A stretch of DNA of 64,000 bases from Agrobacterium albertimagni AOL15 (GCF_000300855.1 NZ_ALJF01000004.1:62001-126000), one strand, 5' to 3'; shown: positions 10,165-19,956, counted from the stretch's first letter. Notes: generated by a model from the sequence alone, not told the origin. Numbers and translations: made by a program.

Positions 10165-10869
10165 TTGAGCGCACGTCACCGTCTCATCGTCGGACTGGAT
10201 GTTCCGACCGTCCAGGAAGCCGAGCGGGTCGTTTCCACGCTCGGCGACAGCATCTCCTTCTACAAGATCGGTTATCAGCTGGCCTTTGCCGGTGGATTGG
10301 AATTTGCGCGCGATCTGGCGAGAGAGGGCAAGCAGGTCTTCCTCGACATGAAGCTGCTGGACATCGACAACACGGTGGCGTCTGCGGTCGAGAACATTGC
10401 GCGCATGGGCATGACCATGCTGACGCTGCATGCTTATCCCAAGGCCATGGCGGCTGCCGTCAAGGCGGCTGAGGGCTCTGGCCTCTGCCTGCTCGGCGTC
10501 ACCGTGCTGACGTCCATGGACGAACAGGACCTGACCGATGCCGGCTACGAATATGATCCGCATACGCTCGTGCTGAAACGGGCCGAACAGGCGCGCATCG
10601 CCGGCATGGGCGGGATCGTCTGCTCGGCGGAAGAGGCGTCGGCCGTGCGCGGAATCGTCGGGCCGAAACTGGCGATCGTCACCCCCGGCATCCGCCCGGC
10701 AGGCGCCGACAAGGGTGACCAGAAGCGCGTGATGACACCGTCGGACGCTATTGCGGCCGGATCGAGCCACCTCGTCGTCGCCCGCCCGATCGTCAAGGCC
10801 GAGGATCCAAAGGCGGCAGCGCTTGCGATCCTCGCCGAGATGGACGAGGCGATGGCCAAGCAGGCATAA
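10165..10869 (+). CDS. pyrF: Orotidine 5'-phosphate decarboxylase
   Basis: A 234-aa TIM-barrel enzyme that converts OMP to UMP, the last step of de novo pyrimidine synthesis. The catalytic motif DMKLLDI (D61, K63, D66) and the phosphate-binding end VTPGIRP are present. The start is TTG: GGAG lies 8 bases upstream at 10153-10156. A DUF1330 gene follows 24 bases downstream and is probably co-transcribed. Confidence 0.97.
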   Translation: MSARHRLIVGLDVPTVQEAERVVSTLGDSISFYKIGYQLAFAGGLEFARDLAREGKQVFLDMKLLDIDNTVASAVENIARMGMTMLTLHAYPKAMAAAVKAAEGSGLCLLGVTVLTSMDEQDLTDAGYEYDPHTLVLKRAEQARIAGMGGIVCSAEEASAVRGIVGPKLAIVTPGIRPAGADKGDQKRVMTPSDAIAAGSSHLVVARPIVKAEDPKAAALAILAEMDEAMAKQA

Positions 10870-10893
10870 TCAAAGACAAATCGGGAGGACGTC

Positions 10894-11181
10894 ATGGCCA
10901 AGGGATACTGGATCGCACGCGTCGATATCCGCGATGCGGAGCGCTACAAGGATTATGTCGCCGCCGCAAAGCCGGCCTTCGAGAAATATGGCGCGACCTT
11001 TCTCGCCCGTGGCGGCGCTCATACTCAGCTCGAAGGCCAGGCCCGGTCCCGCAATGTGGTGATCGAGTTCCCCTCGCATCAGGCCGCCGTCGATTGCTAC
11101 AACTCGCCGGAATACCAGATCGCCGCGAAGATCCGCCAGGAAGTGGCCGATGCGGAGATGGTGGTCGTCGAGGGCGTTTGA
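10894..11181 (+). CDS. DUF1330 family protein
   Basis: A 95-aa dimeric ferredoxin-like (dabb-type) protein, starting MAKGYWIARVDIRDAERYKDY. The DUF1330 pattern (GYWI..V.I.D...Y..Y, R.LEG, V.EFPS...A..CYNSPEYQ) is complete. No molecular function is established for the family. GGGAGG lies just upstream of the ATG, and the short distance to pyrF suggests one transcript. Confidence 0.9.
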   Translation: MAKGYWIARVDIRDAERYKDYVAAAKPAFEKYGATFLARGGAHTQLEGQARSRNVVIEFPSHQAAVDCYNSPEYQIAAKIRQEVADAEMVVVEGV

Positions 11182-11313
11182 TCGCCCGCTCCCCCTGAGG
11201 CCGAATGTCCCGCGGAAGAGGCCTTGACGGGCCTTTCCCCCGCCAGACGATTCGGTTAAGAGAGGCCAGATCGCGCATATCGTGTGCGCCCAGATAGTTC
11301 AGGGGAGCCGTCC

Positions 11314-12294
11314 ATGACCTTGTCCAACCTTCCGCCGCTCGTCACCGTCTTCGGGGGCTCGGGTTTCGTCGGACGGCATGTCGTCAGGGCACTCGCCAAG
11401 CGCGGCTACCGTATCCGTGTTGCCGTTCGCCGCCCTGATCTCGCAGGCTTCCTGCAACCGCTCGGCAATGTCGGCCAGATCTCCTTCGTCCAGGCCAATC
11501 TGCGCTATCGCTCGTCAGTCGATGCCGCCGTTCAGGGCGCCGACCATGTCGTCAACTGCGTCGGTATCCTGTTCGAAAGCGGCCGCAACGGCTTCGACGC
11601 GGTCCAGGATTTTGGTGCCCGCGCTGTGGCCGAAGCCGCCCGTTCGGTCGGCGCGACGCTGACGCATGTTTCGGCGATCGGCGCAGATGCGAAGTCCGAC
11701 TCCGTCTATGCCGCGACCAAGGGCCGTGCGGAAGCCGCCGTCCAGTCGATCCTGCCCGACGCGATCATCCTGCGTCCGTCGATCGTCTTCGGCCCGGAAG
11801 ACGGCTTCTTCAACAAGTTTGCAGCCATGGCCCGCATCGCTCCTGCCCTGCCGCTCGTCGGTGGTGGCAAGACCAAGTTCCAGCCTGTCTATGTCGGTGA
11901 CGTCGCCGAAGTCGTGGCGCGTGCCGTCGACGGCTCGATCGCCCGCGGCAAGATCTACGAACTCGGTGGCCGCGATGTTGCGAGCTTCAAGCAGTGTCTT
12001 GAGATGATGCTGGAAATCGTCGGCCGCAAGCGTGCGCTGGTGACCCTGCCTTTCGGCATCGCCTCGCTGATCGGCAGCATCGCCTCTGCCGTGCCGCTGA
12101 TCACGCCGCCGCTCACCAGCGACCAGGTCAAGCTTTTGAAGAAGGACAATGTCGTTTCGGCCGCCGCGAAGGCCGAAGGGCGCACGCTGGAAGGCCTCGG
12201 CATCCAGCCTGTGACCATGGCCGCAATCCTGCCGACCTATCTCGTGCAGTACCGCGTGCATGGCCAGTACACAGGGACCGGTAAGGCGGCCTGA
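11314..12294 (+). CDS. NAD(P)-binding SDR-like protein of the complex I NDUFA9 type
   Basis: A 326-aa extended/atypical SDR with the nucleotide-binding motif FGGSGFVG at residues 13-20. It resembles the NDUFA9-like group found in alphaproteobacteria and as an accessory subunit of mitochondrial complex I. The family keeps an NAD(P)H fold but no proven catalytic activity. The start at 11314 follows AGGGGAG; an in-frame ATG 30 bases earlier is less well placed. It stands alone, away from nuo genes. Confidence 0.88.
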   Translation: MTLSNLPPLVTVFGGSGFVGRHVVRALAKRGYRIRVAVRRPDLAGFLQPLGNVGQISFVQANLRYRSSVDAAVQGADHVVNCVGILFESGRNGFDAVQDFGARAVAEAARSVGATLTHVSAIGADAKSDSVYAATKGRAEAAVQSILPDAIILRPSIVFGPEDGFFNKFAAMARIAPALPLVGGGKTKFQPVYVGDVAEVVARAVDGSIARGKIYELGGRDVASFKQCLEMMLEIVGRKRALVTLPFGIASLIGSIASAVPLITPPLTSDQVKLLKKDNVVSAAAKAEGRTLEGLGIQPVTMAAILPTYLVQYRVHGQYTGTGKAA

Positions 12295-12496
12295 GGCCGC
12301 CCGAACTCTCGCTTTCACGCCTTCAACCTGGAACGCAGTTGCACAAAAGACGCAGCCGCATGAAGACCTGCGTTAACCGCGGATAAAGCAAGTTCGCCTA
12401 TTGATGGCAATCGTGGCAATGCGTAAAGACTGGCCCCAGCGGCCGGGCGGCAACGATTGCCGGCCCTTCATTTCAGTCAGTCTCAAGAGGCATTCC

Positions 12497-12655
12497 ATGG
12501 GCAAGTCCATCGCACTGTTCTTCGCAAGTGCGGCACTGGTTATCATCGCTGGTTCCTTTGTCGCGCCGACCACGGTCGCCGCTCGCAAGGACAATTGCTC
12601 GCCCGCCTATGGCATCGACCCCTGCTCGACGGCGTCCATTCCGTCGGCCAACTGA
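12497..12655 (+). CDS. Small secreted peptide, 52 aa
   Basis: A 52-codon gene starting MGKSIALFFASAAL with AAGAGG upstream. A hydrophobic signal segment occupies about residues 4-28; the mature part is short and contains two cysteines (CSPAYGIDPC) that could form a disulfide. A good bidirectional terminator starts 15 bases after the stop, which supports it as a real transcription unit. I do not recognise a family. Confidence 0.65.
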   Translation: MGKSIALFFASAALVIIAGSFVAPTTVAARKDNCSPAYGIDPCSTASIPSAN

Positions 12656-12669
12656 TTTCTGCAAATGAA

Positions 12670-12697
12670 AAGGCTGCCCCTCGGGACAGCCTTTTTT
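12670..12697. terminator. Bidirectional rho-independent terminator
   Basis: AGGCTG-CCC pairs with GGG-A-CAGCCT around a CTC loop, followed by six T on the plus strand and preceded by four A, which gives a T-run on the minus strand. It separates the convergent 52-aa peptide gene and uppP. Confidence 0.85.
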
Positions 12698-12718
12698 CTT
12701 GTCTCGGCTCGGCCGGCT

Positions 12719-13525
12719 TCAGCCGACCAGCAGCAGCCCGAGGATACCGAGCGTGCCGATGGCGATCCGCCACCAGGCGAAGGGCGCATAGCCCCGCTTC
12801 GAGATGAAATTCAAAAGCCCCCGCACGACAAACAGCGCCGAGACGAAGGCTGCCACGAAGCCGATCGCGATGATCATTGTGTCATCAACGGTCAGCGCGT
12901 TGCGGTTCTTGTAGAGATCCAGCGTGAAGGCGCCGAGCATGGTCGGCATGGCGAGGAAGAAGGAAAATTCTGCCGCCGAACGCTTGTCGGCGCCGAGCAG
13001 CAGAGCGCCGACGATCGTTGCGCCCGAGCGCGACGTGCCGGGAATCATCGCCAGGCACTGGCAAAAGCCGATCTTCAAGGCGAGTGACAGCGGATATTCG
13101 GTGACGTCGTGGTACTTCGGCTTGAGCGGCAGCCGGTCGATCCACAGCAGCACGAAGCCGCCGAGGATCAGCACCACGCAGATCAGCATAGGCGTCTCGA
13201 AGAGAACCGTCTTGATGAAGTCATGGGCAACAACACCAATGACGGCAGCGGGCAGAAAGCCCAGAAGGACAGCGCCGACAAAGCGACGGCTTTCGGCACT
13301 CGTTGGCAGCGAGAGCGCGATCCCCAAGAGCTTGGCGAAATAGACGCTGAGGATCGCGAGGATCGCCCCCAGTTGGATCAACACTGCAAAGGTGTTGCCA
13401 GGCGATTCGAAGCCGAGGAAATGGCCCGCAAGTAGGACATGGGCGGTGGAGGATACCGGCACGAACTCGGTCAGGCCCTCGATGAGGCCGAGGACGAGCG
13501 CGCTGATAATCGATTGATCTTCCAT
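12719..13525 (-). CDS. uppP: Undecaprenyl-diphosphatase
   Basis: A 268-aa polytopic membrane enzyme (BacA/UppP family) that dephosphorylates undecaprenyl diphosphate to recycle the lipid carrier for peptidoglycan and polysaccharides. Both catalytic motifs are present: [14 protein letters not shown] at residues 16-29 and [10 protein letters not shown] at about 162-171. High activity gives bacitracin resistance in the family. It is divergent from the GST gene. Confidence 0.96.
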   Translation of the reverse strand: MEDQSIISALVLGLIEGLTEFVPVSSTAHVLLAGHFLGFESPGNTFAVLIQLGAILAILSVYFAKLLGIALSLPTSAESRRFVGAVLLGFLPAAVIGVVAHDFIKTVLFETPMLICVVLILGGFVLLWIDRLPLKPKYHDVTEYPLSLALKIGFCQCLAMIPGTSRSGATIVGALLLGADKRSAAEFSFFLAMPTMLGAFTLDLYKNRNALTVDDTMIIAIGFVAAFVSALFVVRGLLNFISKRGYAPFAWWRIAIGTLGILGLLLVG

Positions 13526-13667
13526 GAGGTCTCCTTCAGGGGGGAAGGCAAAGTGATTTGCTTGTATTGCCGGGGCCGAAACCCTATAGCTTGGAAGCCG
13601 CGCTGATGACCAGCCGCTTCGACAGCCTGCGTTGCGGCCACTGAAAAATCCGAGAATCCGAGTCCCG

Positions 13668-14360
13668 ATGCCGACCCTGTACCATCACACGATGTCCACC
13701 GCGTCCCGTTTCATTCGACTGGTATTGTCCGAATACGGCTTCCAGACGGATCTGGTGGAGGAACAGACCTGGGAGAAGCGCAAGGAATTCCTCGCCTTCA
13801 ATCCCGCAGGCACGCTGCCCGTCTATGTCGATGACAATATGCGGGCACTCTGCGGTCCGACCATCATTTCCGAGTTCATTGACGAGACGCATGGCGTGTT
13901 GAAGCGCGACCGGCGACTCTTCGCCGAAGACCCGTTCCAGCGCGCGGAAATTCGCCGGCTGACGGAATGGTTCCTGCAGAAGATGGAGCAGGATGTCACG
14001 AAGCCGCTGGTGCGCGAGCGCGTGCACAAGCTGATCATTCCGAACGGGCTCGGCGGCGGCGCACCCGATTCCAAGGTCCTGCGCACAGCGCGTTCCAACA
14101 TCCGCCATCACATGAAGTATCTGACCTGGCTCTCCGGCTCACGCCAGTGGATCGCCGGTGAGCGCTTGAGCTATGCGGATCTTTCTGCCGCTGCTGCCGT
14201 CTCCGTGCTCGACTACCTCGGCGAGATCGACTGGAACGAGTTCCCGGTCGCCAAGGAATGGTATCAGCGCATCAAGTCGCGACCGTCCTTCCGCCCGCTC
14301 TTGACCGAACGCGTGCGCGGCATCACGCCGGTGTCGCACTACGCCGACCTCGACTTCTGA
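13668..14360 (+). CDS. Glutathione S-transferase family protein
   Basis: A 230-aa protein with an N-terminal thioredoxin-like GST domain ([31 protein letters not shown]) and an all-helical C-terminal domain ([24 protein letters not shown]). The substrate is unknown. The start at 13668 fits the GST fold exactly; twelve upstream codons add nothing recognisable and the SD is weak. queG follows 11 bases downstream, so they may be co-transcribed. Confidence 0.9.
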   Translation: MPTLYHHTMSTASRFIRLVLSEYGFQTDLVEEQTWEKRKEFLAFNPAGTLPVYVDDNMRALCGPTIISEFIDETHGVLKRDRRLFAEDPFQRAEIRRLTEWFLQKMEQDVTKPLVRERVHKLIIPNGLGGGAPDSKVLRTARSNIRHHMKYLTWLSGSRQWIAGERLSYADLSAAAAVSVLDYLGEIDWNEFPVAKEWYQRIKSRPSFRPLLTERVRGITPVSHYADLDF

Positions 14361-14371
14361 CGGTTGCTGTC

Positions 14372-15526
14372 ATGGACGAGCCGCAGATCGATCCGAAGAT
14401 CCGGAAGCGGCGGGCAGATCTTACGCAGTTTCTGCGCCACGAGGCCTATGCCCAAGGCTTCGATCTCTGTCGCATCACGCTGCCGAACGCCATTCCCGAA
14501 GCACCGGCCCGGCTTGCGAGCTTTCTTGAAGCCGGCCGGCACGGCACCATGAACTGGATGGAGGAAACTAAGGAGCGCCGCGCTGATCCACGTGTGCTCT
14601 GGTCCGAGGTGCGCTCCATCGTCATGTTCGGCATGAATTATGGCCCGAACGAGGATCCGCGCCTGCTGCAGGCGCAGCCGGAGAAGGCGGCGATTTCCGT
14701 CTATGCTCGCAACCGCGATTATCATGACGTCATCAAGGGGCGCCTCAAGGAAGTGGCGACGCGCTTTGCCGCGCATGCGGGCGAAGACGTGAAGGTCTTC
14801 GTCGATACCGCGCCTGTCATGGAAAAGCCGCTCGCGGCGTCAGCCGGTCTCGGCTGGCAGGGCAAACACACCAATCTTGTCAGCCGCGACTTCGGCTCCT
14901 GGCTCTTTCTCGGCAGCCTGTTCACCACGGCGGAGCTTGAGATCGACGCCCCCGAGCGCGACCATTGCGGCTCCTGCCGCTCCTGTCTCGACGCCTGTCC
15001 GACAGACGCCTTTCCGGCACCCTACCAGATCGATGCGCGGCGCTGCATCTCTTACCTCACAATCGAGCACAAGGGCCCGATCGACCGGGCGCTGCGCCCC
15101 GCTTTCGGCAACCGCATCTATGGCTGCGACGACTGTCTCGCGGCCTGTCCGTGGAACAAGTTTGCCGCAGCCGCCCGCGAGATGAAGCTTGTCGCCCGCG
15201 AGGACCTGAAGGCGCCCGAGATCGCCTTCTTCCTGACGCTGGACGACCCGAGCTTTCGCACCTATTTCAGCGGCTCGCCGGTCAAGCGCATCGGGCGGGA
15301 CCGTTTCGTGCGCAACGTGCTGATTGCGGCCGGCAATTCCGGCTCACTTGATCTCGCGCCGGCCTGTGAAAGGCTGCTGACGGACGGCTCTTCTGATGTG
15401 CGAGGCATGGCGGCCTGGGCGCTGTCCCGCCTTTTGCCGGCAGATCGCTTCGCCTCTCTGAAGAGAGCGCATTTGACGACGGAAACGGACGAGCATGTCC
15501 GACAGGAATGGATGACGGAGAACTGA
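14372..15526 (+). CDS. queG: Epoxyqueuosine reductase
   Basis: A 384-aa cobalamin- and iron-sulfur-dependent enzyme that reduces epoxyqueuosine to queuosine in tRNA. Two ferredoxin-like clusters are visible: CGSCRSCLDACP (C199, C202, C205, C209) and CDDCLAACP (C252, C255, C259). The family segment PVMEKPLAASAGLGWQGKH is at 148-166, and a HEAT-like C-terminus follows. The start at 14372 is chosen because upstream in-frame sequence overlaps the GST gene. An SDR gene starts 3 bases after the stop. Confidence 0.96.
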   Translation: MDEPQIDPKIRKRRADLTQFLRHEAYAQGFDLCRITLPNAIPEAPARLASFLEAGRHGTMNWMEETKERRADPRVLWSEVRSIVMFGMNYGPNEDPRLLQAQPEKAAISVYARNRDYHDVIKGRLKEVATRFAAHAGEDVKVFVDTAPVMEKPLAASAGLGWQGKHTNLVSRDFGSWLFLGSLFTTAELEIDAPERDHCGSCRSCLDACPTDAFPAPYQIDARRCISYLTIEHKGPIDRALRPAFGNRIYGCDDCLAACPWNKFAAAAREMKLVAREDLKAPEIAFFLTLDDPSFRTYFSGSPVKRIGRDRFVRNVLIAAGNSGSLDLAPACERLLTDGSSDVRGMAAWALSRLLPADRFASLKRAHLTTETDEHVRQEWMTEN

Positions 15527-15529
15527 CGC

Positions 15530-16411
15530 ATGCGCTTGATGATTTTCGGAGCCGGCTATTCGGGCAAGGCCATCGGTCAGTTGCTCGCCGATCAGGGCGC
15601 CTCGGTCGCCGGCACGACGCGCAGTGCCGAAAAAAGAAAGGCGCTCGAAGAGGCCGGCATCCGACATTTCGTCTTTGACGGCACGAGCCTCTCACCAGAA
15701 CTCACCGCCGAGCTTTCCGAGACCACGCATCTCGTCCAGTCGATTGCGCCCGGCAGCGAGGGCGACCCACTGATCCGGCTCTGCGGCCAGGCTGGCATCA
15801 AGGCTGTCATGCCGAAGCTCGAATGGATCGCCTATCTTTCGACCGTCGGAGTCTATGGTGATCACCACGGCGCCTGGGTCAACGAGGAGACGGAATTGAA
15901 ACCGGTTTCGGTGCGCTCGGTCGAACGCGTGGAGGCCGAGCAGGCCTGGCAGGTGGTCGCGGCCCGGGACAACCTGCCGCTCGCGATCCTGCGGCTCTCC
16001 GGCATCTATGGTCCTGGCCGCAACACGTTCATGAACCTCACCAACGGAACGGCCCGCCGCCTCGTGAAAAAGGACCAGGTGTTCAACCGCATCCGCGTCG
16101 AGGACATCGCCGCAGCCACGGCCTTTCTGGCCGCTCCGAAAACGGGCGGGATCTTCAACGTTACCGACGACATGCCCTCCCCGCCGCAGGACGTGGTGAC
16201 CGAGGCGGCCAGGTTGATGGACATGGAAGCGCCGCCTGAGCAGGCCTTTGAGACGGCAGAGCTGACGCCGATGGCGCGCTCCTTTTATGGCGAAAACAAG
16301 CGCGTCTCGAATGCCAAGATCAAGCATCTGGGTTTCAACTTCCAGTACCCGAATTACATGATGTCACTGGCCGATCTACTTGCCTCCAGCACATGGAACC
16401 GGAGGGCCTGA
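15530..16411 (+). CDS. SDR family oxidoreductase (YeeZ-like)
   Basis: A 293-aa NAD(P)-binding protein starting MRLMIFGAGYSGKAIG, with the Rossmann glycine motif at residues 7-16. It has YLSTVGVYGDHHGAWVNEET and LRLSGIYGPGRN, as in the YeeZ group of extended SDRs; the catalytic Tyr-Lys pair of classical SDRs is not obvious. Substrate unknown. It follows queG by 3 bases, an operon common in rhizobia. Confidence 0.85.
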   Translation: MRLMIFGAGYSGKAIGQLLADQGASVAGTTRSAEKRKALEEAGIRHFVFDGTSLSPELTAELSETTHLVQSIAPGSEGDPLIRLCGQAGIKAVMPKLEWIAYLSTVGVYGDHHGAWVNEETELKPVSVRSVERVEAEQAWQVVAARDNLPLAILRLSGIYGPGRNTFMNLTNGTARRLVKKDQVFNRIRVEDIAAATAFLAAPKTGGIFNVTDDMPSPPQDVVTEAARLMDMEAPPEQAFETAELTPMARSFYGENKRVSNAKIKHLGFNFQYPNYMMSLADLLASSTWNRRA

Positions 16412-16780
16412 ATGGGCGTTTATCGGGTCAAACTTTGCGCCCGACAGCCTGAAACCGCCGGGATTTCCGGGCATCCGCCCCCTTCGCACCACATTTCGGG
16501 CAGCAAATATGGCGGACGAGCAAAATTTTTCTTCCACGATTCCGTGAACGGCACTTCAGGCATCGGCCTGAGTTTTTCATTCCAGAAAGACTCTTGGAAT
16601 CAAACGATTTTTCCGCAGAATTCATATTTTGGTAAGATTAAGATTCTGTGATCGATTATCACGAATATTAATCGCTGTAACTTTTCGTGATTGAATCAAG
16701 GCACGTTTTTGCCATTTTTCACCCTGCTTAGGCGTCGGCACGCAACAAATTGCTCGTGTCAACGACTAGGGACGTACATC
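16412..16780. other. AT-rich intergenic region of 369 bases upstream of the RlpA-like gene
   Basis: This stretch has much lower GC than its neighbours. It contains an inverted repeat at 16648-16662 and a related sequence, TTCGTGATTGAATCAA, at about 16683-16698. A possible 79-codon frame directly after the SDR stop has poor codon use and no family resemblance. I see no RNA gene. The region probably carries the promoter and operators of the RlpA-like gene. Confidence 0.5.
16648..16662. promoter_or_regulatory. Inverted repeat GTGAT-N5-ATCAC
   Basis: A perfect 5-bp inverted repeat with a 5-base spacer, 118 bases before the RlpA-like start codon. A second GTGAT-N3-ATCA occurs about 38 bases further downstream. 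It looks like a dimeric regulator site; the regulator is unknown. Confidence 0.4.
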
Positions 16781-17143
16781 TTGATCATCAACCGCCGCTC
16801 TGCTTTCGCCGCTGCAACTATTGCTGCACTCTTTGCTTTCGCACCCCAGAGTGCAAATGCAAAGTCGTCCTGCGGTGGCGCCTCCTGGTACGCGCTGACA
16901 TCGAAGACGGCTTCCGGCGAGCGCATGAACCCGACGAGACTGACGGCGGCCCACAAAACCCTGCCCTTCGGCACGAAGGTGAAGGTCACCAATGCACGAA
17001 GCGGCAAGAGCGTCGTCGTCCGTATCAACGATCGCGGCCCCTTCATCCGCGGCCGTGTGCTCGACCTTTCCAAGGCCGCGGCCCAGAACATCGGCATGAT
17101 CCGCTCGGGCCATGCCAAGGTCTGCTACGAGATCATCAGCTAA
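16781..17143 (+). CDS. RlpA-like double-psi beta-barrel secreted protein
   Basis: A 120-aa protein with a signal peptide ([21 protein letters not shown]) and a DPBB domain: [40 protein letters not shown] and [14 protein letters not shown]. RlpA proteins cleave peptidoglycan strands lacking stem peptides or act structurally at the septum. This one lacks the SPOR domain of full-length RlpA. The start is taken as TTG 16781, because AGGGA lies 8 bases upstream and the signal peptide begins there; the catalytic Asp in NDRGPF is kept. Confidence 0.85.
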   Translation: MIINRRSAFAAATIAALFAFAPQSANAKSSCGGASWYALTSKTASGERMNPTRLTAAHKTLPFGTKVKVTNARSGKSVVVRINDRGPFIRGRVLDLSKAAAQNIGMIRSGHAKVCYEIIS

Positions 17144-17246
17144 GACATCCAAGTTCGGGAGCGGCGATTGGTCCGTCGGGTTTTAGGCGCTTGCTCTTGC
17201 CCCTGATCGCCGTTACCACGCTCTCTTCTTTCAGAGGAGAATGACC

Positions 17247-18539
17247 ATGCGCCTGGGCGGCCGTCTTGCCGGTGCGATCGAAGTTTTGAGCGATATCGAA
17301 ACCCGTCGCCGTCCCGTTGCCGATGCCCTCAAGGATTGGGGCCTTTCGCATCGTTTCGCCGGTTCCGGCGATCGGGCGGCCATCGGCAACATCGTTTATG
17401 ATGCCCTGCGCATGAAGCTTTCCCATGCTTGGCTGATGGATGACGACAGCGCACACGCGCTCGGCTGGGCCGTTCTGTTGCGTCAGTGGGGCATGAGCCT
17501 CGAGACACTGCAGGCGGAACTCGAAGGCGATAATTTTGCGCCCGCGGCCCTCTCCGAAAGCCAGATCCATGCCTTTACCAGCCGCGATCATTCCGATGCT
17601 CCCCTCCATGTCCAGGGTGACATTCCCGACTGGGTGCAGCCCTCGTTCGAAGAAGCCTTCGGCGACGACTGGCTGGCCGAAGCGAAGGCGCTCGCCACCC
17701 GTCCGACTCTCGATTTGCGCGTCAACACGCTGAAGGCCAACCGGGACAAGGTGCTGAAGGCGCTCGATCGCTCCGGCGCCAAGGCCTCGCCGATCGCGCG
17801 TTTCGGTATGCGCGTTCCGGCTGGCGAAGGCCCCTCGCGCCTGCCGAACGTTACGGCAGAACTCAGCTTCCAGAAGGGCTGGTTCGAGGTTCAGGACGAG
17901 GGTTCACAGATCGTCGCCGATCTCGTGACACCGCGCGAAGGCGATCAGGTTCTCGATTTCTGCGCAGGCGGTGGCGGCAAGACGCTCGCCATGGCGGCGG
18001 CCATGAACAACAAGGGCCAGGTGCATGCCTATGACGCCGACCGCAAGCGGCTGGCGCCGATCATCGAGCGGCTGAAGCGTGCCGGTACCCATAACGTCCA
18101 GGTCCATGACAGCACCAAGGGGCTGGCGAGCCTGAAAGAGCGCTGCGACCAGGTGCTGGTCGACGCACCCTGCACCGGTACTGGCACCTGGCGGCGCCGC
18201 CCCGACACCAAGTGGCGCCTGACCGACCGGAACCTGCAGGAACGCATGACGCAGCAGCAGGAAGCCCTCACCGAGGCCTCGACCTTCGTCAAGCCGAATG
18301 GCTCCCTGCTCTATGTCACCTGTTCGGTGCTGCCGGAAGAAAATGACCGTCAGGTCCAGGCCTTCTGCGAGGCCAATCCGAGCTTCGAGATCGTCTCGGT
18401 CCTGGAAGACTGGACGCGCCTTTTCGGCGGCTCGGCTCCAAAGCCGCGGTCAACGGATGGCAAGACAGTGACGCTCAGCCCCGCCAGCATGGACACAGAC
18501 GGCTTCTTTTTCTGCCGGATGCGCCGTCGCCCGACGTGA
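17247..18539 (+). CDS. RsmB/NOP-family rRNA (cytosine-C5)-methyltransferase
   Basis: A 430-aa SAM-dependent RNA m5C methyltransferase. An N-terminal NusB-like RNA-binding region precedes the catalytic domain with DFCAGGGGKTLAMA (motif I), the motif IV cysteine in DAPCTGTGTW (C309) and the motif VI cysteine in TCSVLPEEN (C359). Both catalytic cysteines are present. The start at 17247 is 7 bases after GAGGAG; the ATG at 17241 is too close to it. Target could be C967 of 16S rRNA (RsmB) but is not proven by sequence alone. Confidence 0.92.
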   Translation: MRLGGRLAGAIEVLSDIETRRRPVADALKDWGLSHRFAGSGDRAAIGNIVYDALRMKLSHAWLMDDDSAHALGWAVLLRQWGMSLETLQAELEGDNFAPAALSESQIHAFTSRDHSDAPLHVQGDIPDWVQPSFEEAFGDDWLAEAKALATRPTLDLRVNTLKANRDKVLKALDRSGAKASPIARFGMRVPAGEGPSRLPNVTAELSFQKGWFEVQDEGSQIVADLVTPREGDQVLDFCAGGGGKTLAMAAAMNNKGQVHAYDADRKRLAPIIERLKRAGTHNVQVHDSTKGLASLKERCDQVLVDAPCTGTGTWRRRPDTKWRLTDRNLQERMTQQQEALTEASTFVKPNGSLLYVTCSVLPEENDRQVQAFCEANPSFEIVSVLEDWTRLFGGSAPKPRSTDGKTVTLSPASMDTDGFFFCRMRRRPT

Positions 18540-18664
18540 TTTGACCATCGTCAATTCCAGCGAGCGCTTCGTATACTCGACTGTTTGACACCAGTTTCTT
18601 TTTGCGCGAAGACATGGCCGTCCGATTGTATCGAGGCGCCCAGTCGGCGCCGAAGGGAGACACC

Positions 18665-19945
18665 ATGATCCGGAAATCCGTCATCGGCGCGTCTGTCGCG
18701 CTGCTCGTCACAACGGCTGCGATCTTTACCGGCCCTGCGATCGCAGCACCTGCGCCAAAGGACGTGCTGACGCACTATGCAGAGCTTGCCCATGCGAAGT
18801 TCGATGACGCGCTCTCGACCGCCAAGGCGCTCGATGCGGCCATTGATGCGCTGATCGCAAAGCCAAGCGAAGAGACGCTGAAGGCTGCCCGCGAAGCCTG
18901 GATCGCCGCCCGCGTCCCCTATCAGCAGACAGAAGTCTATCGCTTCGGCAACCCGATCGTCGATGATTGGGAAGGCAAGGTGAATGCCTGGCCGCTGGAC
19001 GAAGGCCTGATCGACTATGTCGATGCTGCTTACGGCACCGAAAGCGACGGCAATTCGCTCTATGTGGCCAATGTGATTGCCAATCCGAAGATCAAGATCA
19101 ACGGCGAAGAGGTCGACGCCTCCGAGATCACGCCGGAATTCCTCGCCGAAACCCTGCATGAAGCCGGCGAAGTCGAAGCCAATGTCGCGACCGGCTATCA
19201 TGCCATCGAATTCCTGCTTTGGGGCCAGGATCTGAACGGCACGGGGCCCGGCGCCGGCAACCGGCCCTATACCGACTATGACACCGCCAATTGCACCAAT
19301 GGCAATTGCGACCGTCGCGCCGCCTATCTGAAGGCTGCCTCGACGCTGCTGGTGCAGGACCTCGAAGAGATGGTCGTGGCCTGGGCGCCTGAAGGCGAAG
19401 CGACGAAGGCCGTCCTCGCCGACGAGCAGAAGGGCATTTCCGCGATCCTGACCGGCATGGGTTCGCTGTCCTATGGCGAACTTGCCGGCGAGCGCATGAA
19501 GCTCGGCGTGCTCTTGCATGATCCGGAAGAGGAGCATGATTGCTTCTCCGACAATACGCATGCCTCGCACCTCAACGATGCCATCGGCATCGCGTCTGCC
19601 TATACCGGCGAATACACGCGCGTCGACGGCACGAAGATGACTGGCCCATCGCTGTCGGAACTGGTTGCCGCCAAGGATCAGGCGCTGGATACGGAAATGA
19701 AGGGCAAGCTCGACACGACACTTGCCGCCATGAACACGATGGCCGAGCGCGCCAAGACTACGGAAGCCTATGACCAGATGATCGGCGAAGGCAATGCCGA
19801 GGGCAATGCCACCGTGCAGGCCGCCATCGACGGCCTTGTTGATCAGACCCAGACCATCCAGCGCGTCATTGCGTCGCTGGACCTCGGCACGATCGAGCTT
19901 GAAGGTTCCGACAGCCTTGATAGTCCTGAGGCCGTCTTCCAGTAA
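18665..19945 (+). CDS. Imelysin family periplasmic protein (EfeO/IrpA-like), first copy
   Basis: A 426-aa secreted protein with a signal peptide (IRKSVIGASVALLVTTAAIFTGPAIAA). It has the imelysin GxHxxE motif intact as GYHAIEFLLWGQD (G177, H179, E182) and a cysteine pair in NCTNGNC. Imelysins (peptidase M75) are helical-bundle periplasmic proteins linked to iron uptake; peptidase activity is doubtful. The start follows AAGGGAG. It is the first gene of a four-gene plus-strand module; no RirA or Irr box is evident in the 125 bases upstream. Confidence 0.92.
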   Translation: MIRKSVIGASVALLVTTAAIFTGPAIAAPAPKDVLTHYAELAHAKFDDALSTAKALDAAIDALIAKPSEETLKAAREAWIAARVPYQQTEVYRFGNPIVDDWEGKVNAWPLDEGLIDYVDAAYGTESDGNSLYVANVIANPKIKINGEEVDASEITPEFLAETLHEAGEVEANVATGYHAIEFLLWGQDLNGTGPGAGNRPYTDYDTANCTNGNCDRRAAYLKAASTLLVQDLEEMVVAWAPEGEATKAVLADEQKGISAILTGMGSLSYGELAGERMKLGVLLHDPEEEHDCFSDNTHASHLNDAIGIASAYTGEYTRVDGTKMTGPSLSELVAAKDQALDTEMKGKLDTTLAAMNTMAERAKTTEAYDQMIGEGNAEGNATVQAAIDGLVDQTQTIQRVIASLDLGTIELEGSDSLDSPEAVFQ

Positions 19946-19956
19946 GCAGCAAAGGC

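Noticed and set aside
16412..16651. A 79-codon plus-strand frame starting directly after the SDR stop
   Set aside because: It is AT-rich with unusual codon use, has no ribosome site of its own and no family resemblance; it lies in a likely regulatory region.
18540..18664. Search for a RirA (TGA-N9-TCA) or Irr box ahead of the first imelysin gene
   Set aside because: Only a TGA-N6-TCA arrangement was seen, which does not fit the known spacing.
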